NCBI GenBank assembly: GCA_020721225.1
Contig: DYNE01000006.1
Coordinates: 17,648 to 81,647 of the forward strand
DNA length: 64,000 nt
Direction: 5' to 3'
Origin: Pelodictyon luteolum
Lineage (GTDB): Bacteria > Bacteroidota > Chlorobiia > Chlorobiales > Chlorobiaceae
Shown here one piece after another: positions 37,148-49,174 of this stretch. Position numbers and translations under genes: made by a program. A model generated the notes under the pieces. It searched no databases, was not told the origin of the DNA, and saw only the letters and a program-made list of their open reading frames with translations. The first letter of the stretch is position 1. Each line of letters begins with the position of its first letter.

Positions 37148-38233
37148 TCACTTCCTGACATTTTTTTCTTTGATTTTCACATCCATCCCTTCCCGGAACC
37201 TCTCCTGTGGAACCGGTATGACCCGGTCGCCTTTTCTGAGGCCATCGAGAACTTCTACAAAAGCCAGGTCTCCTGCGCCGGTTTTCAATGCCTGTTTTTT
37301 CAGCTTGCCCTTCTCGATTTTCCAGACATGACTGATATGGTTCTCATCGAATACCGAGCTTTTTCTCACCAGCAGAGCGCGGGTTCTGGTGTTGTAGATA
37401 ATGTTTGCCGTTGCCGTCATCCCCGCCTGTATCGCCTGAATGGGAGCGGTAAACTGCAGATAGACTTTCGATGTCTTCGTAACGGTATCGGTCTGGGGAA
37501 CAATACGGGAAACAACGGCATCGAAACGTTTTTCGGGCATGGCGTCAAACGCGATCACCGCTTTCTGACCGGAACGGATTCGGGGAACGTCAAGTTCATC
37601 AATTTCAACGTTGACGACATAGCCTGAGGTATCGATTACCCTTGCGACAAGCGTATTGGCCGTTACATAATCGCCGGTCTTGAGACTCTGCAACGCAAGA
37701 ATGCCGTCGAACGGAGCCGTTACGGTGAGCTTCTTCAGCTCGTCTTCCTGAATTTTCAGACGAAGCCGCTTCTGTTCGAGCAACTCTTCCGCCTGCTTCC
37801 GATTTTTTTCGGCATCGTCAAGATCCTGTCGCGAGACGGCTCCTTCACCGAACAGATTTCGGGTTCTTGTACATTTCAGCTTTGTCCCGGCAACCAGAGC
37901 AAGCTGCTCATCATAAGCCGCCCGGGCTTCGCGCACGGCAAGTTCCGGCTGGAGCGAGTCGAACGTGATGATCGTCTGGCCGGCAGACACCCGTTCCCCT
38001 TCGAGGGCGCCAACCCTTCTGACAGTGCCTGACAGCTCGGCGCTCAGATTGGCAACGGCATCCGCTTCAACGAATCCCGTCGCATAGACAGCCTGCACCA
38101 GTTCGGCATACGTCACCTCCTCCGCTTCGACATCGACCGTATTCCCCCTGGTTACGAGATAGGTAACGGTAGCAAGAAACACAATGGCAAGAGCGATGGT
38201 ATATTTCGGAAGGAGTTTCTGTAACGTCTGCAT
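37148..38233 (-). CDS. HlyD/RND-type periplasmic adaptor (membrane fusion) protein
   Basis: The 361-residue protein has one N-terminal membrane anchor (about 10-28, IALAIVFLATVTYLVT), a biotinyl-lipoyl-like barrel split by a coiled-coil hairpin (GTVRRVGALEGERVSAGQ near 70; coiled coil about 85-165; LTVTAPFDGILALQSLKTGD near 170), and beta-barrel and membrane-proximal domains. It links an inner-membrane ABC or RND pump to an outer-membrane factor. The pump gene is not here; the lolD-like ATPase at 44.6 kb is too far to assume a link. It may share a transcript with the chelatase-like gene. Confidence 0.86.
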   Translation of the reverse strand: MQTLQKLLPKYTIALAIVFLATVTYLVTRGNTVDVEAEEVTYAELVQAVYATGFVEADAVANLSAELSGTVRRVGALEGERVSAGQTIITFDSLQPELAVREARAAYDEQLALVAGTKLKCTRTRNLFGEGAVSRQDLDDAEKNRKQAEELLEQKRLRLKIQEDELKKLTVTAPFDGILALQSLKTGDYVTANTLVARVIDTSGYVVNVEIDELDVPRIRSGQKAVIAFDAMPEKRFDAVVSRIVPQTDTVTKTSKVYLQFTAPIQAIQAGMTATANIIYNTRTRALLVRKSSVFDENHISHVWKIEKGKLKKQALKTGAGDLAFVEVLDGLRKGDRVIPVPQERFREGMDVKIKEKNVRK

Positions 38234-38430
38234 AAGTTGTTGGCATTAGGATACCTCTTTCAGTGAGATACCCGTTTTTGGATTCGGGTCATGGAAGTTA
38301 CACGTTTTGAACTTTTTCTCTATTCCGACCTTGTTTTTTCCATTATTTTATGAATCTTTAAAAACGTTTTTCCTGAATAGTCCGGATTTACGGACGATTC
38401 GATAAAAAAATATTTAAATGATACAAGCTG

Positions 38431-38844
38431 ATGAGTGATAATCAAGACCTGCAGAAAAGCTTTCTTGAGACCGTCAAATTCGATGAAAAAGGGCTGGTTC
38501 CGGCAATTGTTCAGGATCACGAAACCGGAAAAGTGCTGATGATGGCCTGGATGAACCGGGAAAGCCTGGAAATGACCCTGGAGAGAAAGCAGGCCTGTTA
38601 CTGGAGCCGAAGCCGCAAGAAACTCTGGCTGAAAGGGGAGTCGTCCGGAAACATGCAGGATGTTCACGATATCCTTATCGACTGCGACGGAGATACCATT
38701 CTGCTGAAAGTTTCCCAGAAAGGCGGGGCTTGCCATGTCGGGTATCACTCCTGTTTCTACAGAAAAGCGAAAGATGACCTGTCAATGGAAATCTGCGACA
38801 CGCTTATGTTCGATCCTGAAGAAGTTTACGGCAAAAAAAGCTGA
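38431..38844 (+). CDS. hisI: Phosphoribosyl-AMP cyclohydrolase
   Basis: The 137-residue zinc enzyme opens the purine ring of PR-AMP in histidine synthesis. [42 protein letters not shown] and [13 protein letters not shown] carry the conserved Cys and Asp ligands for zinc and magnesium. It is the stand-alone HisI form with no HisE (pyrophosphohydrolase) fusion. It lies 11 bp before ubiE, so the two are likely cotranscribed. Confidence 0.95.
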   Translation: MSDNQDLQKSFLETVKFDEKGLVPAIVQDHETGKVLMMAWMNRESLEMTLERKQACYWSRSRKKLWLKGESSGNMQDVHDILIDCDGDTILLKVSQKGGACHVGYHSCFYRKAKDDLSMEICDTLMFDPEEVYGKKS

Positions 38845-38855
38845 ACCGGGTAGCA

Positions 38856-39581
38856 ATGAGTCAACCGAGAGAAACCGCAAAATCGCTGAACAAAACAAAA
38901 TCGCGATCTTCGATCCGTACCATGTTCGACGAGGTTGCCCCGACATACGATTTTCTCAACCACCTGCTCAGTCTGGGAATCGACAACTACTGGAGAGCGG
39001 CGGCAACCGGCCGGGCAAAAAAACTGCTTGGCGGCAACCCTGCGCCGCGGATTCTCGACGTCGCAACCGGAACCGGAGACCTGGCTGCCTCGATGGCAAA
39101 AATTCCCGGAGCTGAAGTCACCGCTCTCGATCTCTCGCCGGAAATGCTTGTCATCGCCAGAAAAAAATATCCCGGCATAATCTTCCACGAAGGGTATGCC
39201 GAAAAGCTCCCTTTCGATACGGCAAGTTTCGACGTAGTCAGCGCAGGTTTCGGTGTGAGAAATTTCGAAAATCTCGAACAGGGCATGAGCGAGTTCCACA
39301 GGGTGCTCAAACCCGGCGGTCATGCGCTCATCATCGAACCGATGATTCCCCGAAATCCCCTTGTAAAAAAGCTGTACCTGATTTACTTCAAGAAGGTGCT
39401 TCCGAAAATTGCGGCACTGTTCAGCAAATCAACCTTCGCCTACGACTATCTGCCCCACTCGGTCGAACAGTTTCCCCAGACAGAAGCGTTCACCGCTGTC
39501 CTGAAAAAAAACGGTTTTCGCAGCGCAGAGTACTTCCCCATGACGTTCGAGACCTCGATTCTCTACGTAGCCACAAAATAA
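38856..39581 (+). CDS. ubiE: Demethylmenaquinone methyltransferase (UbiE/MenG)
   Basis: A 241-residue SAM-dependent methyltransferase. [20 protein letters not shown] near 30, [15 protein letters not shown] (SAM motif I), [19 protein letters not shown] and [16 protein letters not shown] are the UbiE/MenG family signatures. It performs the last methylation of menaquinone, the quinone used in green sulfur bacterial electron transport. Repeat element E begins 18 bp after its stop. Confidence 0.94.
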   Translation: MSQPRETAKSLNKTKSRSSIRTMFDEVAPTYDFLNHLLSLGIDNYWRAAATGRAKKLLGGNPAPRILDVATGTGDLAASMAKIPGAEVTALDLSPEMLVIARKKYPGIIFHEGYAEKLPFDTASFDVVSAGFGVRNFENLEQGMSEFHRVLKPGGHALIIEPMIPRNPLVKKLYLIYFKKVLPKIAALFSKSTFAYDYLPHSVEQFPQTEAFTAVLKKNGFRSAEYFPMTFETSILYVATK

Positions 39582-39599
39582 CCCCCCTCCGGCAGAGTA

Positions 39600-39959
39600 A
39601 TTCCATTTCCAATAAAAATATGCAGTTATATTGCCCGCGACAATCCTGAAATTCCTTCCCATCAACCAGCACAAAAGGAGTATCGCTTCGCGGGAGTATC
39701 GGCCGGGTACGACCGGAAGTATCATTAGCTCCGCGAATGGGAGTATAGCGCTCCGCGCGGCATAAAATTATGTTTTTTTTCAACTCCAGCCTCTTCAACC
39801 TGACCCGTAACACCCAGCTCGTTCTTCCGATCTCCACTCAGAACTAATTCCCCAATCTTCTACCGCGAAGCGATACTCCTGCGAAGCGAAGCGAGCTATA
39901 CTCCGCGATGCGACAGCGAGCATACTCCCGTTCGCCCCGCGAACGATACTCCTCTCCCC
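39600..39959. repeat. Modular hairpin-ATACTCC intergenic element, copy E
   Basis: Same orientation and order as copy D, between convergent ubiE and a VanZ-like gene. The left arm has four GGAGTAT units (one mutated to GAAGTAT), the middle block has CATAAAATTATG and the CTCTTCAACCTGACCCGTAA region but only one AGAACTC-type unit, and the right arm has four ATACTCC units, the last being the CGTTCGCCCCGCGAACG hairpin instead of the CGAGCACGAAGTGCTCG hairpin of D and F. It fills the gap to within 4 bp of the VanZ-like gene. Confidence 0.9.
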
Positions 39960-39962
39960 AAG

Positions 39963-40343
39963 TCACGCGGACCAGCGTTCACGAATGAACGGAATACGTT
40001 TCAGCAGCGGCACACTCAGCAGATAGACCGCAATACCGGCCGCATCCGCGCCGATATCGGCAAAGGAACAGCTCCGATAGGGGAAAAACGACTGCGCGAT
40101 CTCTATGGCGATGCCGTACCCAAGCAGAAAAAAAATCTTCAGGGCGTTGAACGAAGTTTTCGGAAAAGCAAAATCCACGAGCAGGGAAAGCAGATAAAAT
40201 GCCAGAAAATGCAGCAGCTTATCGGAAATTCCCTCGGACAGATTCGGGGACAAAGGCAGAAGAGCGAGCCTGCTGATCATTACGATACAGATGAAGAGCA
40301 ACAACCTGCCTTCGATTTTCAGAAACCGTTTTATGTTTTTCAC
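39963..40343 (-). CDS. VanZ-like small membrane protein
   Basis: A 126-residue protein with three to four hydrophobic segments and the VanZ-like pattern: SDKLLHFLAFYLLSLLVDFA and AIEIAQSFFPYRSCSFADIGADAAG (positions 55-70 and 87-110). VanZ-like proteins are small integral membrane proteins of unclear function, named after a teicoplanin-resistance accessory gene; no resistance role is implied. The start is GTG at 40343. It shares orientation with the LOG gene 25 bp upstream. Confidence 0.82.
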   Translation of the reverse strand: MKNIKRFLKIEGRLLLFICIVMISRLALLPLSPNLSEGISDKLLHFLAFYLLSLLVDFAFPKTSFNALKIFFLLGYGIAIEIAQSFFPYRSCSFADIGADAAGIAVYLLSVPLLKRIPFIRERWSA

Positions 40344-40367
40344 TGGGGGGACATTGTGGATTCAGGG

Positions 40368-40985
40368 CTATGAGTGCAACTCGACTCTGTATTTAGAAAA
40401 ATTCTTGCAGGCATGCGTCTCTTTGAGCTGGTCTTCGTGTACTTTTTTGACCAGATCCACCACCTGACCGGGATCCGTCACATGAAAAATCATGTGCATA
40501 TCATGCCTGTTGAAAAGCCCCCTCGGCAACACCTCGGTTTCAAGCCAGAGCAACAGATTTGTCCATATTTCGCCGTAAAGGATTATCGGGGTATCGCAGA
40601 TATGCTCTACCTGAACAAGCTGCCAGGCGTAGAACAGTTCCAGCAGGGTGCCGATTCCTCCGGGAGCGACAACAACCGCATCCGAAAGAGACATAAAGGT
40701 ATCGAGGCGACTGCTGAAACGGGGAAACTCCTGCTTGATGTCGAGAAAAGCGTTCGGCCCCTGCTCTCTCGGCAGCGTTATATTCAGACCGATCGAATGG
40801 GTTTCCGATTGTGCTGATTGTGAACCTGCATTGGCGGCCTGCATGAGACCGGGTCCGCCGCCGGTCACAATGTCGAACCCGGCTTCGGCAAGGCCTTTTG
40901 CGATCAGGAACACATCCTGATAGTCCCGATCACCCTCCTGAATCCGCGCAGATCCGAAAACAGCCACCTTGTAGTGAAGATCCAT
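40368..40985 (-). CDS. LOG-family nucleotide 5'-monophosphate phosphoribohydrolase-like protein
   Basis: The 205-residue Rossmann-type protein has the two LOG hallmarks: [17 protein letters not shown] near 42 and [17 protein letters not shown] (PGGxGTxxE) near 105. LOG proteins release free base from cytokinin-type nucleotides or hydrolyse other nucleoside monophosphates; older annotation as lysine decarboxylase is misleading. It is downstream of ligA by 9 bp on the same strand, so the cluster ligA-LOG-VanZ may be one transcript. Confidence 0.88.
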   Translation of the reverse strand: MDLHYKVAVFGSARIQEGDRDYQDVFLIAKGLAEAGFDIVTGGGPGLMQAANAGSQSAQSETHSIGLNITLPREQGPNAFLDIKQEFPRFSSRLDTFMSLSDAVVVAPGGIGTLLELFYAWQLVQVEHICDTPIILYGEIWTNLLLWLETEVLPRGLFNRHDMHMIFHVTDPGQVVDLVKKVHEDQLKETHACKNFSKYRVELHS

Positions 40986-40994
40986 ATCCGATAA

Positions 40995-43031
<2,037 letters not shown>

Positions 43032-44573
43032 TTACTTCGTGTTTGAGAACGCCCATCCGGCAAGGTTTTTCAGAAAACCGACCGAACCCGGCAACCCAAG
43101 CTTTTCCCATGTTGCGTAAAGAATTTTCGGGTAGCGCCAGGCAAGCTTCAGCATAACCGTCACCAGCTCTTCCAGTTTCAATTCATCACGAAACATGGCT
43201 TCGCGATAACGGGAGGGAAGCTGATCGAGCACAATCATCACCTCGTTCATCATGTCGTTGACAAAATTGGGCTCATCTGTCTTCGCATTGTAACACATGT
43301 ACTTCATCAGATTCGCCATCGAGGCAACATTCGGTTCATAGGCGCTGACGGCAGCAAGATACTCTTTTGTCAGGGTATCGTCCCTCAATGCCCGATCGAG
43401 TCCTTCGGTAAGCCGATGCAGATTACGCACCATTGAACCGAATCCGCAGAAGGTAAGAGGCGAGCCGAGCGATGCCGCATCACCGAAAAGCACAATGCGG
43501 TCGTCGGCAATAACCCTTGACAACGTGAAGCCGTCATGAACGTATGCCGGAATGATCCCGTAAACCGGACGGTGAATCACGAAATCCATGCCCGGCTGCT
43601 TGTATTGGGGAAGCAGGCGAAAATAGGTTTCAAAGAGACCAAGCAGCGTTTTGTCATTTTCCGAGTCAACCTCGTCGTAAAAAAACAGATAGGTGATGTA
43701 GTTCCTGCCTTCGGCGGGAAACCCCTCCCATATCAGCTGACGTCCGGTGCCCGGACCGATTTCGGCGGGAGCCGTACTGGCAAGAATCTCGCCGGTATCG
43801 AAATCGGCATGATCAAAGCCGCTGGCTATGGTACCCACAGTTGGACAGACATGCGTCTGCGGTCTCCCCCGGTTGAGCTGACGGGCGATGGGAGAGAGAA
43901 TACCCATCACATCCACCAGCACCTTTGCCCTGTAGTAAAACAGCTCTCCTTTGCGATCGGCAACCTCGACAACGATATGATCGGGAAAACGGTAACAGGC
44001 CATAAAGGTGGTACCGTCAAGCAGGCGGTTCCGCGGTTCCGAAAGAACCCTCTCCTTCGCCAGCCCGAGCAAACGGTCTGCATCGACCGCGCAATCGAGC
44101 ACATTCTGCATATAAAGACGTTTCTGGCTGCCGTCCTGCTTGTAAAACTCCACCCACCCGGTTTTATAACGTCGAACGATGACGGAATCAACCTCTGCTG
44201 CGCTGAACACGCCGGTATCGGCAAGCCGGTGCAGCTCTTCACGTGAAATGTTCCAGTCCCTTGTCGACTTCGCCGGAAGATAACGGTCGAAGACCAGCAC
44301 GCTCCGGTTATAGCGCTTCGCCATAACGGCAGCATGCAGAAAACTCAGGGTTCCTCCCGCATAGATCAGGTCGAATGTCCCGCACGGAACCGCATTGACC
44401 GGCAGCTCCGAACCAGGCCGGATAACGGGAAACGACGTTTCGGAAGAAGCGTCCCAGTAACGGTCGAATTCGAGGATGCGCTGCAGATGGCGTTCACCGT
44501 CCGGAATGACGCTGAATGCCTTGTAAACGAGCGGATGGGAGTGTTCTATCTGCCGGAGTGCTGAGAAGGACAT
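43032..44573 (-). CDS. cruA: CruA-type lycopene cyclase (FAD-dependent)
   Basis: The 513-residue protein has an N-terminal FAD-binding fold (FDLIYAGGTLSFLHAAVMAK near 62, followed by VLVFDRYLP) and the middle FGDAASLGSPLTFCGFGSMV that is typical of FAD-dependent cyclases and reductases. Overall pattern and length match CruA, the lycopene cyclase of green sulfur bacteria that makes gamma-carotene for chlorobactene. The recognition is from memory of the family. It probably acts at the membrane or chlorosome interface. It lies between ligA and the lolD-like ATPase on the same strand; no other carotenoid gene adjoins. Confidence 0.78.
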   Translation of the reverse strand: MSFSALRQIEHSHPLVYKAFSVIPDGERHLQRILEFDRYWDASSETSFPVIRPGSELPVNAVPCGTFDLIYAGGTLSFLHAAVMAKRYNRSVLVFDRYLPAKSTRDWNISREELHRLADTGVFSAAEVDSVIVRRYKTGWVEFYKQDGSQKRLYMQNVLDCAVDADRLLGLAKERVLSEPRNRLLDGTTFMACYRFPDHIVVEVADRKGELFYYRAKVLVDVMGILSPIARQLNRGRPQTHVCPTVGTIASGFDHADFDTGEILASTAPAEIGPGTGRQLIWEGFPAEGRNYITYLFFYDEVDSENDKTLLGLFETYFRLLPQYKQPGMDFVIHRPVYGIIPAYVHDGFTLSRVIADDRIVLFGDAASLGSPLTFCGFGSMVRNLHRLTEGLDRALRDDTLTKEYLAAVSAYEPNVASMANLMKYMCYNAKTDEPNFVNDMMNEVMIVLDQLPSRYREAMFRDELKLEELVTVMLKLAWRYPKILYATWEKLGLPGSVGFLKNLAGWAFSNTK

Positions 44574-44603
44574 AGAGGAAAAAATGTTTTGGTTACAGCC
44601 GCA

Positions 44604-45320
44604 TTATACGGAAAGTGCCGCGCTCTTCGGCACGCTATCGCTCTCGATCATGCCATCAACAAGATGGATCCTTCGTCCTGCCCTGTTGGCGAACTCCTCG
44701 TCGTGCGTCACCACAATCACCGTCTGGTTCAGCTCACGGTTAAGACGATCGAAAAGCTCATAGACGTTGCGAGCGGATTTCGAATCGAGGTTCCCGGTCG
44801 GCTCATCGCCGAGCAGAACCTTCGGGTCATTGGCAAGCGCCCTTGCAATGGCAACCCGCTGCTGCTGACCGCCGGAAAGCTGACTCGGCTTGTTGGTATA
44901 TTTGTTATCGAGACCGACGGTATCGAGCAGCTTCATCGCCCTCTCCCTGATCTCTTTCCTGCTGAACCGTCCGCCGATCATCATCGGCATGCTGACATTT
45001 TCAACGGCGTTAAACTCCGGCAGCAGAAAATGAAACTGGTAGATAAACCCTATTTTTTCGTTACGGATACGGGTCATGGCCGTTTCATCCTTTTCGGTGA
45101 TCTCCTCCCCATCCAGCCAGACCTTGCCGTATGTCGGTTTGTCGAGACCTCCCATGATGTAAAGCAGCGTGGACTTTCCCGATCCGGACGGTCCGGTAAT
45201 GGCAACGAACTCCCCCGCCATGATTTCCATTGAAAGGTTGGGAATAATGGTCTGCCGCACATCGCGCGACAACTCAAGCTCCCTGCGAATACCTTCAAGC
45301 CTGAGAATTTCGGTGGCCAT
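44604..45320 (-). CDS. ABC transporter ATP-binding protein, LolD/MacB type
   Basis: A 238-residue ABC ATPase. Walker [20 protein letters not shown]-loop [11 protein letters not shown], signature [15 protein letters not shown], Walker [17 protein letters not shown] and H-loop VVTHDEEFA are intact. The [18 protein letters not shown] stretch is typical of LolD. LolD works with LolC/E to release lipoproteins from the inner membrane, but no permease gene is adjacent, so an assignment to MacB-like export is equally possible. Confidence 0.85.
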   Translation of the reverse strand: MATEILRLEGIRRELELSRDVRQTIIPNLSMEIMAGEFVAITGPSGSGKSTLLYIMGGLDKPTYGKVWLDGEEITEKDETAMTRIRNEKIGFIYQFHFLLPEFNAVENVSMPMMIGGRFSRKEIRERAMKLLDTVGLDNKYTNKPSQLSGGQQQRVAIARALANDPKVLLGDEPTGNLDSKSARNVYELFDRLNRELNQTVIVVTHDEEFANRAGRRIHLVDGMIESDSVPKSAALSV

Positions 45321-45535
45321 CGGAATGTTATCTGATAAAGTTTCCTGCTATCCGGTCAGCTTGTGCAAACTCCATATACTGCACGAAGTATCCGTTTATC
45401 ATAATAACAAAAAAGCCCTGAAAGACGGAGGATTAATCTGCCGTAAAGCTGCACGAATGGATGATGCATGTATCAAAAAGGGAAAAAACAACGTACCTTT
45501 ATGCTGTACAACAATCATGACCCTGTCTATTCAAG

Positions 45536-46210
45536 ATGACGAAACCCGCCATACCAATACCGGTAACCCGTAAGGGGCTCGATCGCAGCGCGCCTTTCGG
45601 TTTTACCTGCAAACGCTGTCTGCAGTGCTGCAGGAACAAGAAGATACAGGTAAACCCGTATGAGATAGCCCGACTCGCGCACCATCTCGGCATATCGACG
45701 ACAGAGTTCATCGAACGCTGCACCGTTGAAAACGGCTCATTCCTGAAATGCAACGAGGACGGGTCATGCATGTTCCTCGGATCCGACGGGTGCGCGGTGC
45801 ACTCCGACCGACCGCTGGTCTGCCGCCTCTACCCGCTTGCCCGCCATATGAATCATATCGGCGATGAATGGTTTTCGGAACTGCAGGCCGCTTCCGCATG
45901 CAGTGGAAAATATGAAGAACACGGAACTATTCAGAGCCATATCGAGGAACAGCATGCCCCTGCATACCTGCGTGCCGCGAACATCTACCTGAACCTTCTC
46001 TGGGAGATGATGACCGTTCTGGAAAATCAGCCGGATGACGAACGCGACGCCGATCCTCCCGAAGGCAGCTCCGCTATACACAACTGGATGGATATGGATG
46101 AAGCCGTCACGAACTACTGCCAACTCCATCAACTGGACTGCCCCACGGATACAGACGAAAAAATGCATCTGCACATCGAGGCTTTGCAATGCTGGATAAA
46201 ACCAGCATGA
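45536..46210 (+). CDS. YkgJ-family cysteine cluster protein
   Basis: The 224-residue protein has the YkgJ pattern C-x2-C-x3-CC: FTCKRCLQCCRNKKIQVNP near 24, then SCMFLGSDGCAVHSDRPLVCRLYPL. These cysteines are thought to bind zinc or an iron-sulfur cluster. Function of the family is not known. The C-terminal half (after residue 120) is acidic and helical with no recognisable domain. It stands alone in the gap between the lolD-like gene and element F; its 215-bp upstream region holds no other gene that I can support. Confidence 0.8.
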   Translation: MTKPAIPIPVTRKGLDRSAPFGFTCKRCLQCCRNKKIQVNPYEIARLAHHLGISTTEFIERCTVENGSFLKCNEDGSCMFLGSDGCAVHSDRPLVCRLYPLARHMNHIGDEWFSELQAASACSGKYEEHGTIQSHIEEQHAPAYLRAANIYLNLLWEMMTVLENQPDDERDADPPEGSSAIHNWMDMDEAVTNYCQLHQLDCPTDTDEKMHLHIEALQCWIKPA

Positions 46211-46566
46211 AAAGGAGTATCGCTTCGCGGGAGTATCATTCGCTCCGCGGCATAAAATTATGTTCTTTTTTCAAATTCTGGCTGGATAGCTGGATGGCGA
46301 GACAGCAAAACAGCCAAAATCTTTTTCTGCTGATCAGCTGACAAGCCATCCAGCCTCTTCAACCCAACCCATAACACTCAGCACGTTCTTCCGATCTCCA
46401 CCCAGAACTCAGAACCAAGAACTCAGAACTTAGAACTTAGAACCAGGAACTAATTCCCCAATCTTCTACCGCGAAGCGATACTCCAGCAATGCGAAGCGA
46501 GCTATACTCCGCGATGCGACAGCGAGCATACTCCCGAGCACGAAGTGCTCGATACTCCCCTTCCCG
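46211..46566. repeat. Modular hairpin-ATACTCC intergenic element, copy F (left arm truncated)
   Basis: It starts one base after the YkgJ stop and lacks the ATTCCATTTCC end and two of the four left-arm units seen in D. Present are GGAGTATCGCTTCGCG, GGAGTATCATTCGCTCCGCG, CATAAAATTATG, the extra segment shared with copy B (about 46280-46355, TGGCGAGACAGCAAAACAGC part), a long run of AGAACTC/AGAACTT units (about 46403-46450), and four right-arm ATACTCC units. It lies between convergent YkgJ and acr3 genes. Confidence 0.88.
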
Positions 46567-46581
46567 CCCACCGCCAACTGC

Positions 46582-47634
46582 TCATGCAGCGGACTCGCCG
46601 AACCATTTCTCCCTGAACCAGAGCGATACATTCACCAGACCGATCAGGGCGGGAACCTCCACGAGCGGCCCGATCACAGCGGCAAAGGCTTCGCCGGAAT
46701 CGATACCGAACACCGCTACAGCCACGGCTATGGCAAGCTCGAAGTTGTTGCTCGCCGCCGTAAACGAGAGCGTGGCGGTTTTGGAGTAGTCCGCACCCAC
46801 CTTTCGGCCCATCCAGAACGAAACGAAGAACATGATGATGAAGTAGCAGAGCAGCGGTATGGCAATGCGCACCACGTCCATGGGAATTTTCACGATATAC
46901 TCGCCCTTGAGCGAGAACATCACCACGATGGTGAAGAGCAGCGCAACGAGCGTCAGGGGACTGATACGCGGTACGAAAACGGTTTCATACCACTCCCTGC
47001 CTTTGAGGCGGAGCATGACGAACCGGGTAAGAAAACCCGCAATGAAGGGAATGCCGAGGTAGATGAAAACCGACGAAGCGATTTCGGCGATGGTGATATC
47101 GACCCTGAACGACGAGAGGCCGAGCCAGCCGGGCAGCACCGTAAGGAAGACCCATGCATAGACGGAAAAGAACAGCACCTGAAAGACCGAGTTGAAGGCG
47201 ACCAGCCCGGCGGCGTACTCCGTATCGCCTTTTGCCAGTTCGTTCCAGACGATCACCATGGCAATGCAGCGCGCCAGGCCGATCAGGATGAGTCCGGCCA
47301 TGTAGTGCGGCATATCGGAAAGAAAGAGCACGGCGAGCACGAACATGAGCACCGGACCGATCACCCAGTTCTGCACGAGTGAAAGTCCGAGCACCCTGGT
47401 ATTGCGGAACACGTCGCCAAGCTCCTCGTACTTCACCTTGGCCAGGGGGGGATACATCATGACGATAAGCCCGATGGCGATGGGGATGTTGGTGGTACCC
47501 GACTGAAAGGTGTTCCAGAACGCCGCCGTACCGGGAACAAGATAGCCCGAGAGTACGCCGATACCCATGGCGAGGAATATCCAGAGCGTAAGGTACCGGT
47601 CGAGAAAGGAGAGTTGTTTCGTTGACATGCCCAT
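46582..47634 (-). CDS. acr3: Arsenite efflux transporter, ACR3 family
   Basis: From ATG 47634 (GGAGG eight bases upstream) the protein has 350 residues and about ten transmembrane helices. [21 protein letters not shown] contains the invariant Cys of ACR3 carriers, and [17 protein letters not shown] and [20 protein letters not shown] are further family segments. It exports arsenite across the inner membrane. It is the last gene of a leftward thioredoxin-rhodanese-ArsP-like-arsC-acr3 series. The frame further upstream overlaps arsC and is not used. Confidence 0.94.
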   Translation of the reverse strand: MGMSTKQLSFLDRYLTLWIFLAMGIGVLSGYLVPGTAAFWNTFQSGTTNIPIAIGLIVMMYPPLAKVKYEELGDVFRNTRVLGLSLVQNWVIGPVLMFVLAVLFLSDMPHYMAGLILIGLARCIAMVIVWNELAKGDTEYAAGLVAFNSVFQVLFFSVYAWVFLTVLPGWLGLSSFRVDITIAEIASSVFIYLGIPFIAGFLTRFVMLRLKGREWYETVFVPRISPLTLVALLFTIVVMFSLKGEYIVKIPMDVVRIAIPLLCYFIIMFFVSFWMGRKVGADYSKTATLSFTAASNNFELAIAVAVAVFGIDSGEAFAAVIGPLVEVPALIGLVNVSLWFREKWFGESAA

Positions 47635-47638
47635 GGCG

Positions 47639-48067
47639 CTATCCTCCCTTCTGCATTTCGTTGCAGAACCGCCTGAAGCGGAGATTGATCTCGTTGCGTA
47701 CCCGCCTGAAGACGGCAAGCTGCTCTTCGCGGCTCCCTTCGGCTTCCGCCGGGTCGTCAAAACCGATGTGCACCCGGTGCCTGACCTCCCCCGTAAAAAC
47801 GGGACAGCTCTCTTTTGCCCCGTCGCAGACCGTCACGACCCAGTCGAACGGTCTCGAAGTGAATGCATCGACGCTTTTCGGACGGTAGCCGCCTATGTCG
47901 ATCCACTCTTCGCGCATCACCGCGACGGCAAGCGGATGCACGGCTTCGGCCGGTTTCGTTCCGGCCGAAAAAACCTCGAGTTCGGGATCGAACGAACGGA
48001 GAAACCCCTCGGCCATCTGGCTGCGGCAGGAGTTTCCGGTACAGAGTATGAGCACGGACTGTTTCAT
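47639..48067 (-). CDS. arsC: Arsenate reductase, low-molecular-weight phosphatase type
   Basis: The 142-residue protein from ATG 48067 has the P-loop CTGNSCRS with nucleophile Cys9 and Arg15, and a redox pair Cys81/Cys88 in [14 protein letters not shown]. This is the thioredoxin-coupled ArsC type. It reduces arsenate to arsenite, which acr3 then exports. The acr3 start is 4 bp away and the permease stop overlaps nothing, so the genes are tightly packed. Confidence 0.94.
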   Translation of the reverse strand: MKQSVLILCTGNSCRSQMAEGFLRSFDPELEVFSAGTKPAEAVHPLAVAVMREEWIDIGGYRPKSVDAFTSRPFDWVVTVCDGAKESCPVFTGEVRHRVHIGFDDPAEAEGSREEQLAVFRRVRNEINLRFRRFCNEMQKGG

Positions 48068-48104
48068 GGATGTTGCTGCAACAGGTTTACAGTGATTGAT
48101 TTTT

Positions 48105-49157
48105 TCAGAAGACAAAATTGAAAACAAAGCCCACCAGCATGATTCCGATAGCCACCACCCCGGCGAATACCGCGATGAGCTGCGGCTTGAGCACCTTGCG
48201 CAGGATAATCATCTCGGGAGCGGAGAGCGCGATAACGCTCATCATGAAAGCCATGACCGTACCGAGCGCGGCGCCCTTGCCGAGCAGTGCCTGCACCACG
48301 GGCAGAATGCCGGCAGCGTTCGAGTACATCGGCACCCCGAGCAGCACCGCTGCAGGTACCGACCACCATGCCTCTCTGCCCATCACCGAGGCCATGAAGT
48401 TCTCCGGCACGTAGCCGTGAATGCCGGCGCCGAGTCCGACGCCAAGCACGATGTAAAGCCACACCTTGCCCACGATCTCGCGCACGTGCGTCACACCCTC
48501 CCGCAACCGCTTTGCCCAGCTCATGGCTTCGCCCGTTTCATCGGCGCCGCAGCTGCAGTTCTGCTGCATCTGTTGCACCCACTCTTCGAGGTAGCGTTCC
48601 ATACCGAGCCGGCCGATCGTCATACCGGCGACTATCGCCACGAGCAGCCCCATCGCCATGTAGAGCAGGGCGACTTTCCAGCCGAACATGCCGAAAAGCA
48701 GCGCAAGCGCGACTTCATTGACCATGGGAGCCGAAATCAGGAAAGAGAAGGTAACGCCGAGCGGCACGCCGGCCTGCAGAAACCCTATGAAGAGCGGCAC
48801 GGCCGAGCATGAGCAGAAAGGGGTCACGATACCGAGCGAGGCGGCCAGCATGTTGCCCACGCCGAGACGCCTTCCCGACAGAATCGCCCGCGTCCGTTCT
48901 GCAGAGACGAAGGTGTGTATTACCCCCATTACGAACACAACAGCGGTAAGCAGAAGGAGCACCTTCGGGACTTCGTAGATGAAGAAGTGCAGCGCCTCGC
49001 CGAAACGGGTCGCGCGACCGAGGCCCGCTGTCCCCAGCAGGAAATCTGCCGCAGGTTCAAGATTACCGTAGAGCAGCAGCCAGGCAACTGCTGCCACAAC
49101 AGTCATGGCAGCGGCCTTCAGGCTGGAGGAGGTCTGTTCGGGCTGATTCATTTTCAT
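48105..49157 (-). CDS. ArsP-like/DUF318 permease
   Basis: A 350-residue permease with about ten membrane segments in two related halves. TPFCSCSAVPLFIGFLQAGV near residue 108 is the DUF318/ArsP core, with a Cys-Ser-Cys pair, and VPMYSNAAGILPVVQALL is its counterpart in the second half. A loop near 208 has NCSCG. ArsP members export trivalent organoarsenicals; others are linked to metals. The location between arsC and a rhodanese gene supports an arsenic-related role. Confidence 0.85.
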   Translation of the reverse strand: MKMNQPEQTSSSLKAAAMTVVAAVAWLLLYGNLEPAADFLLGTAGLGRATRFGEALHFFIYEVPKVLLLLTAVVFVMGVIHTFVSAERTRAILSGRRLGVGNMLAASLGIVTPFCSCSAVPLFIGFLQAGVPLGVTFSFLISAPMVNEVALALLFGMFGWKVALLYMAMGLLVAIVAGMTIGRLGMERYLEEWVQQMQQNCSCGADETGEAMSWAKRLREGVTHVREIVGKVWLYIVLGVGLGAGIHGYVPENFMASVMGREAWWSVPAAVLLGVPMYSNAAGILPVVQALLGKGAALGTVMAFMMSVIALSAPEMIILRKVLKPQLIAVFAGVVAIGIMLVGFVFNFVF

Positions 49158-49174
49158 TTACCTGATGGAGTTAC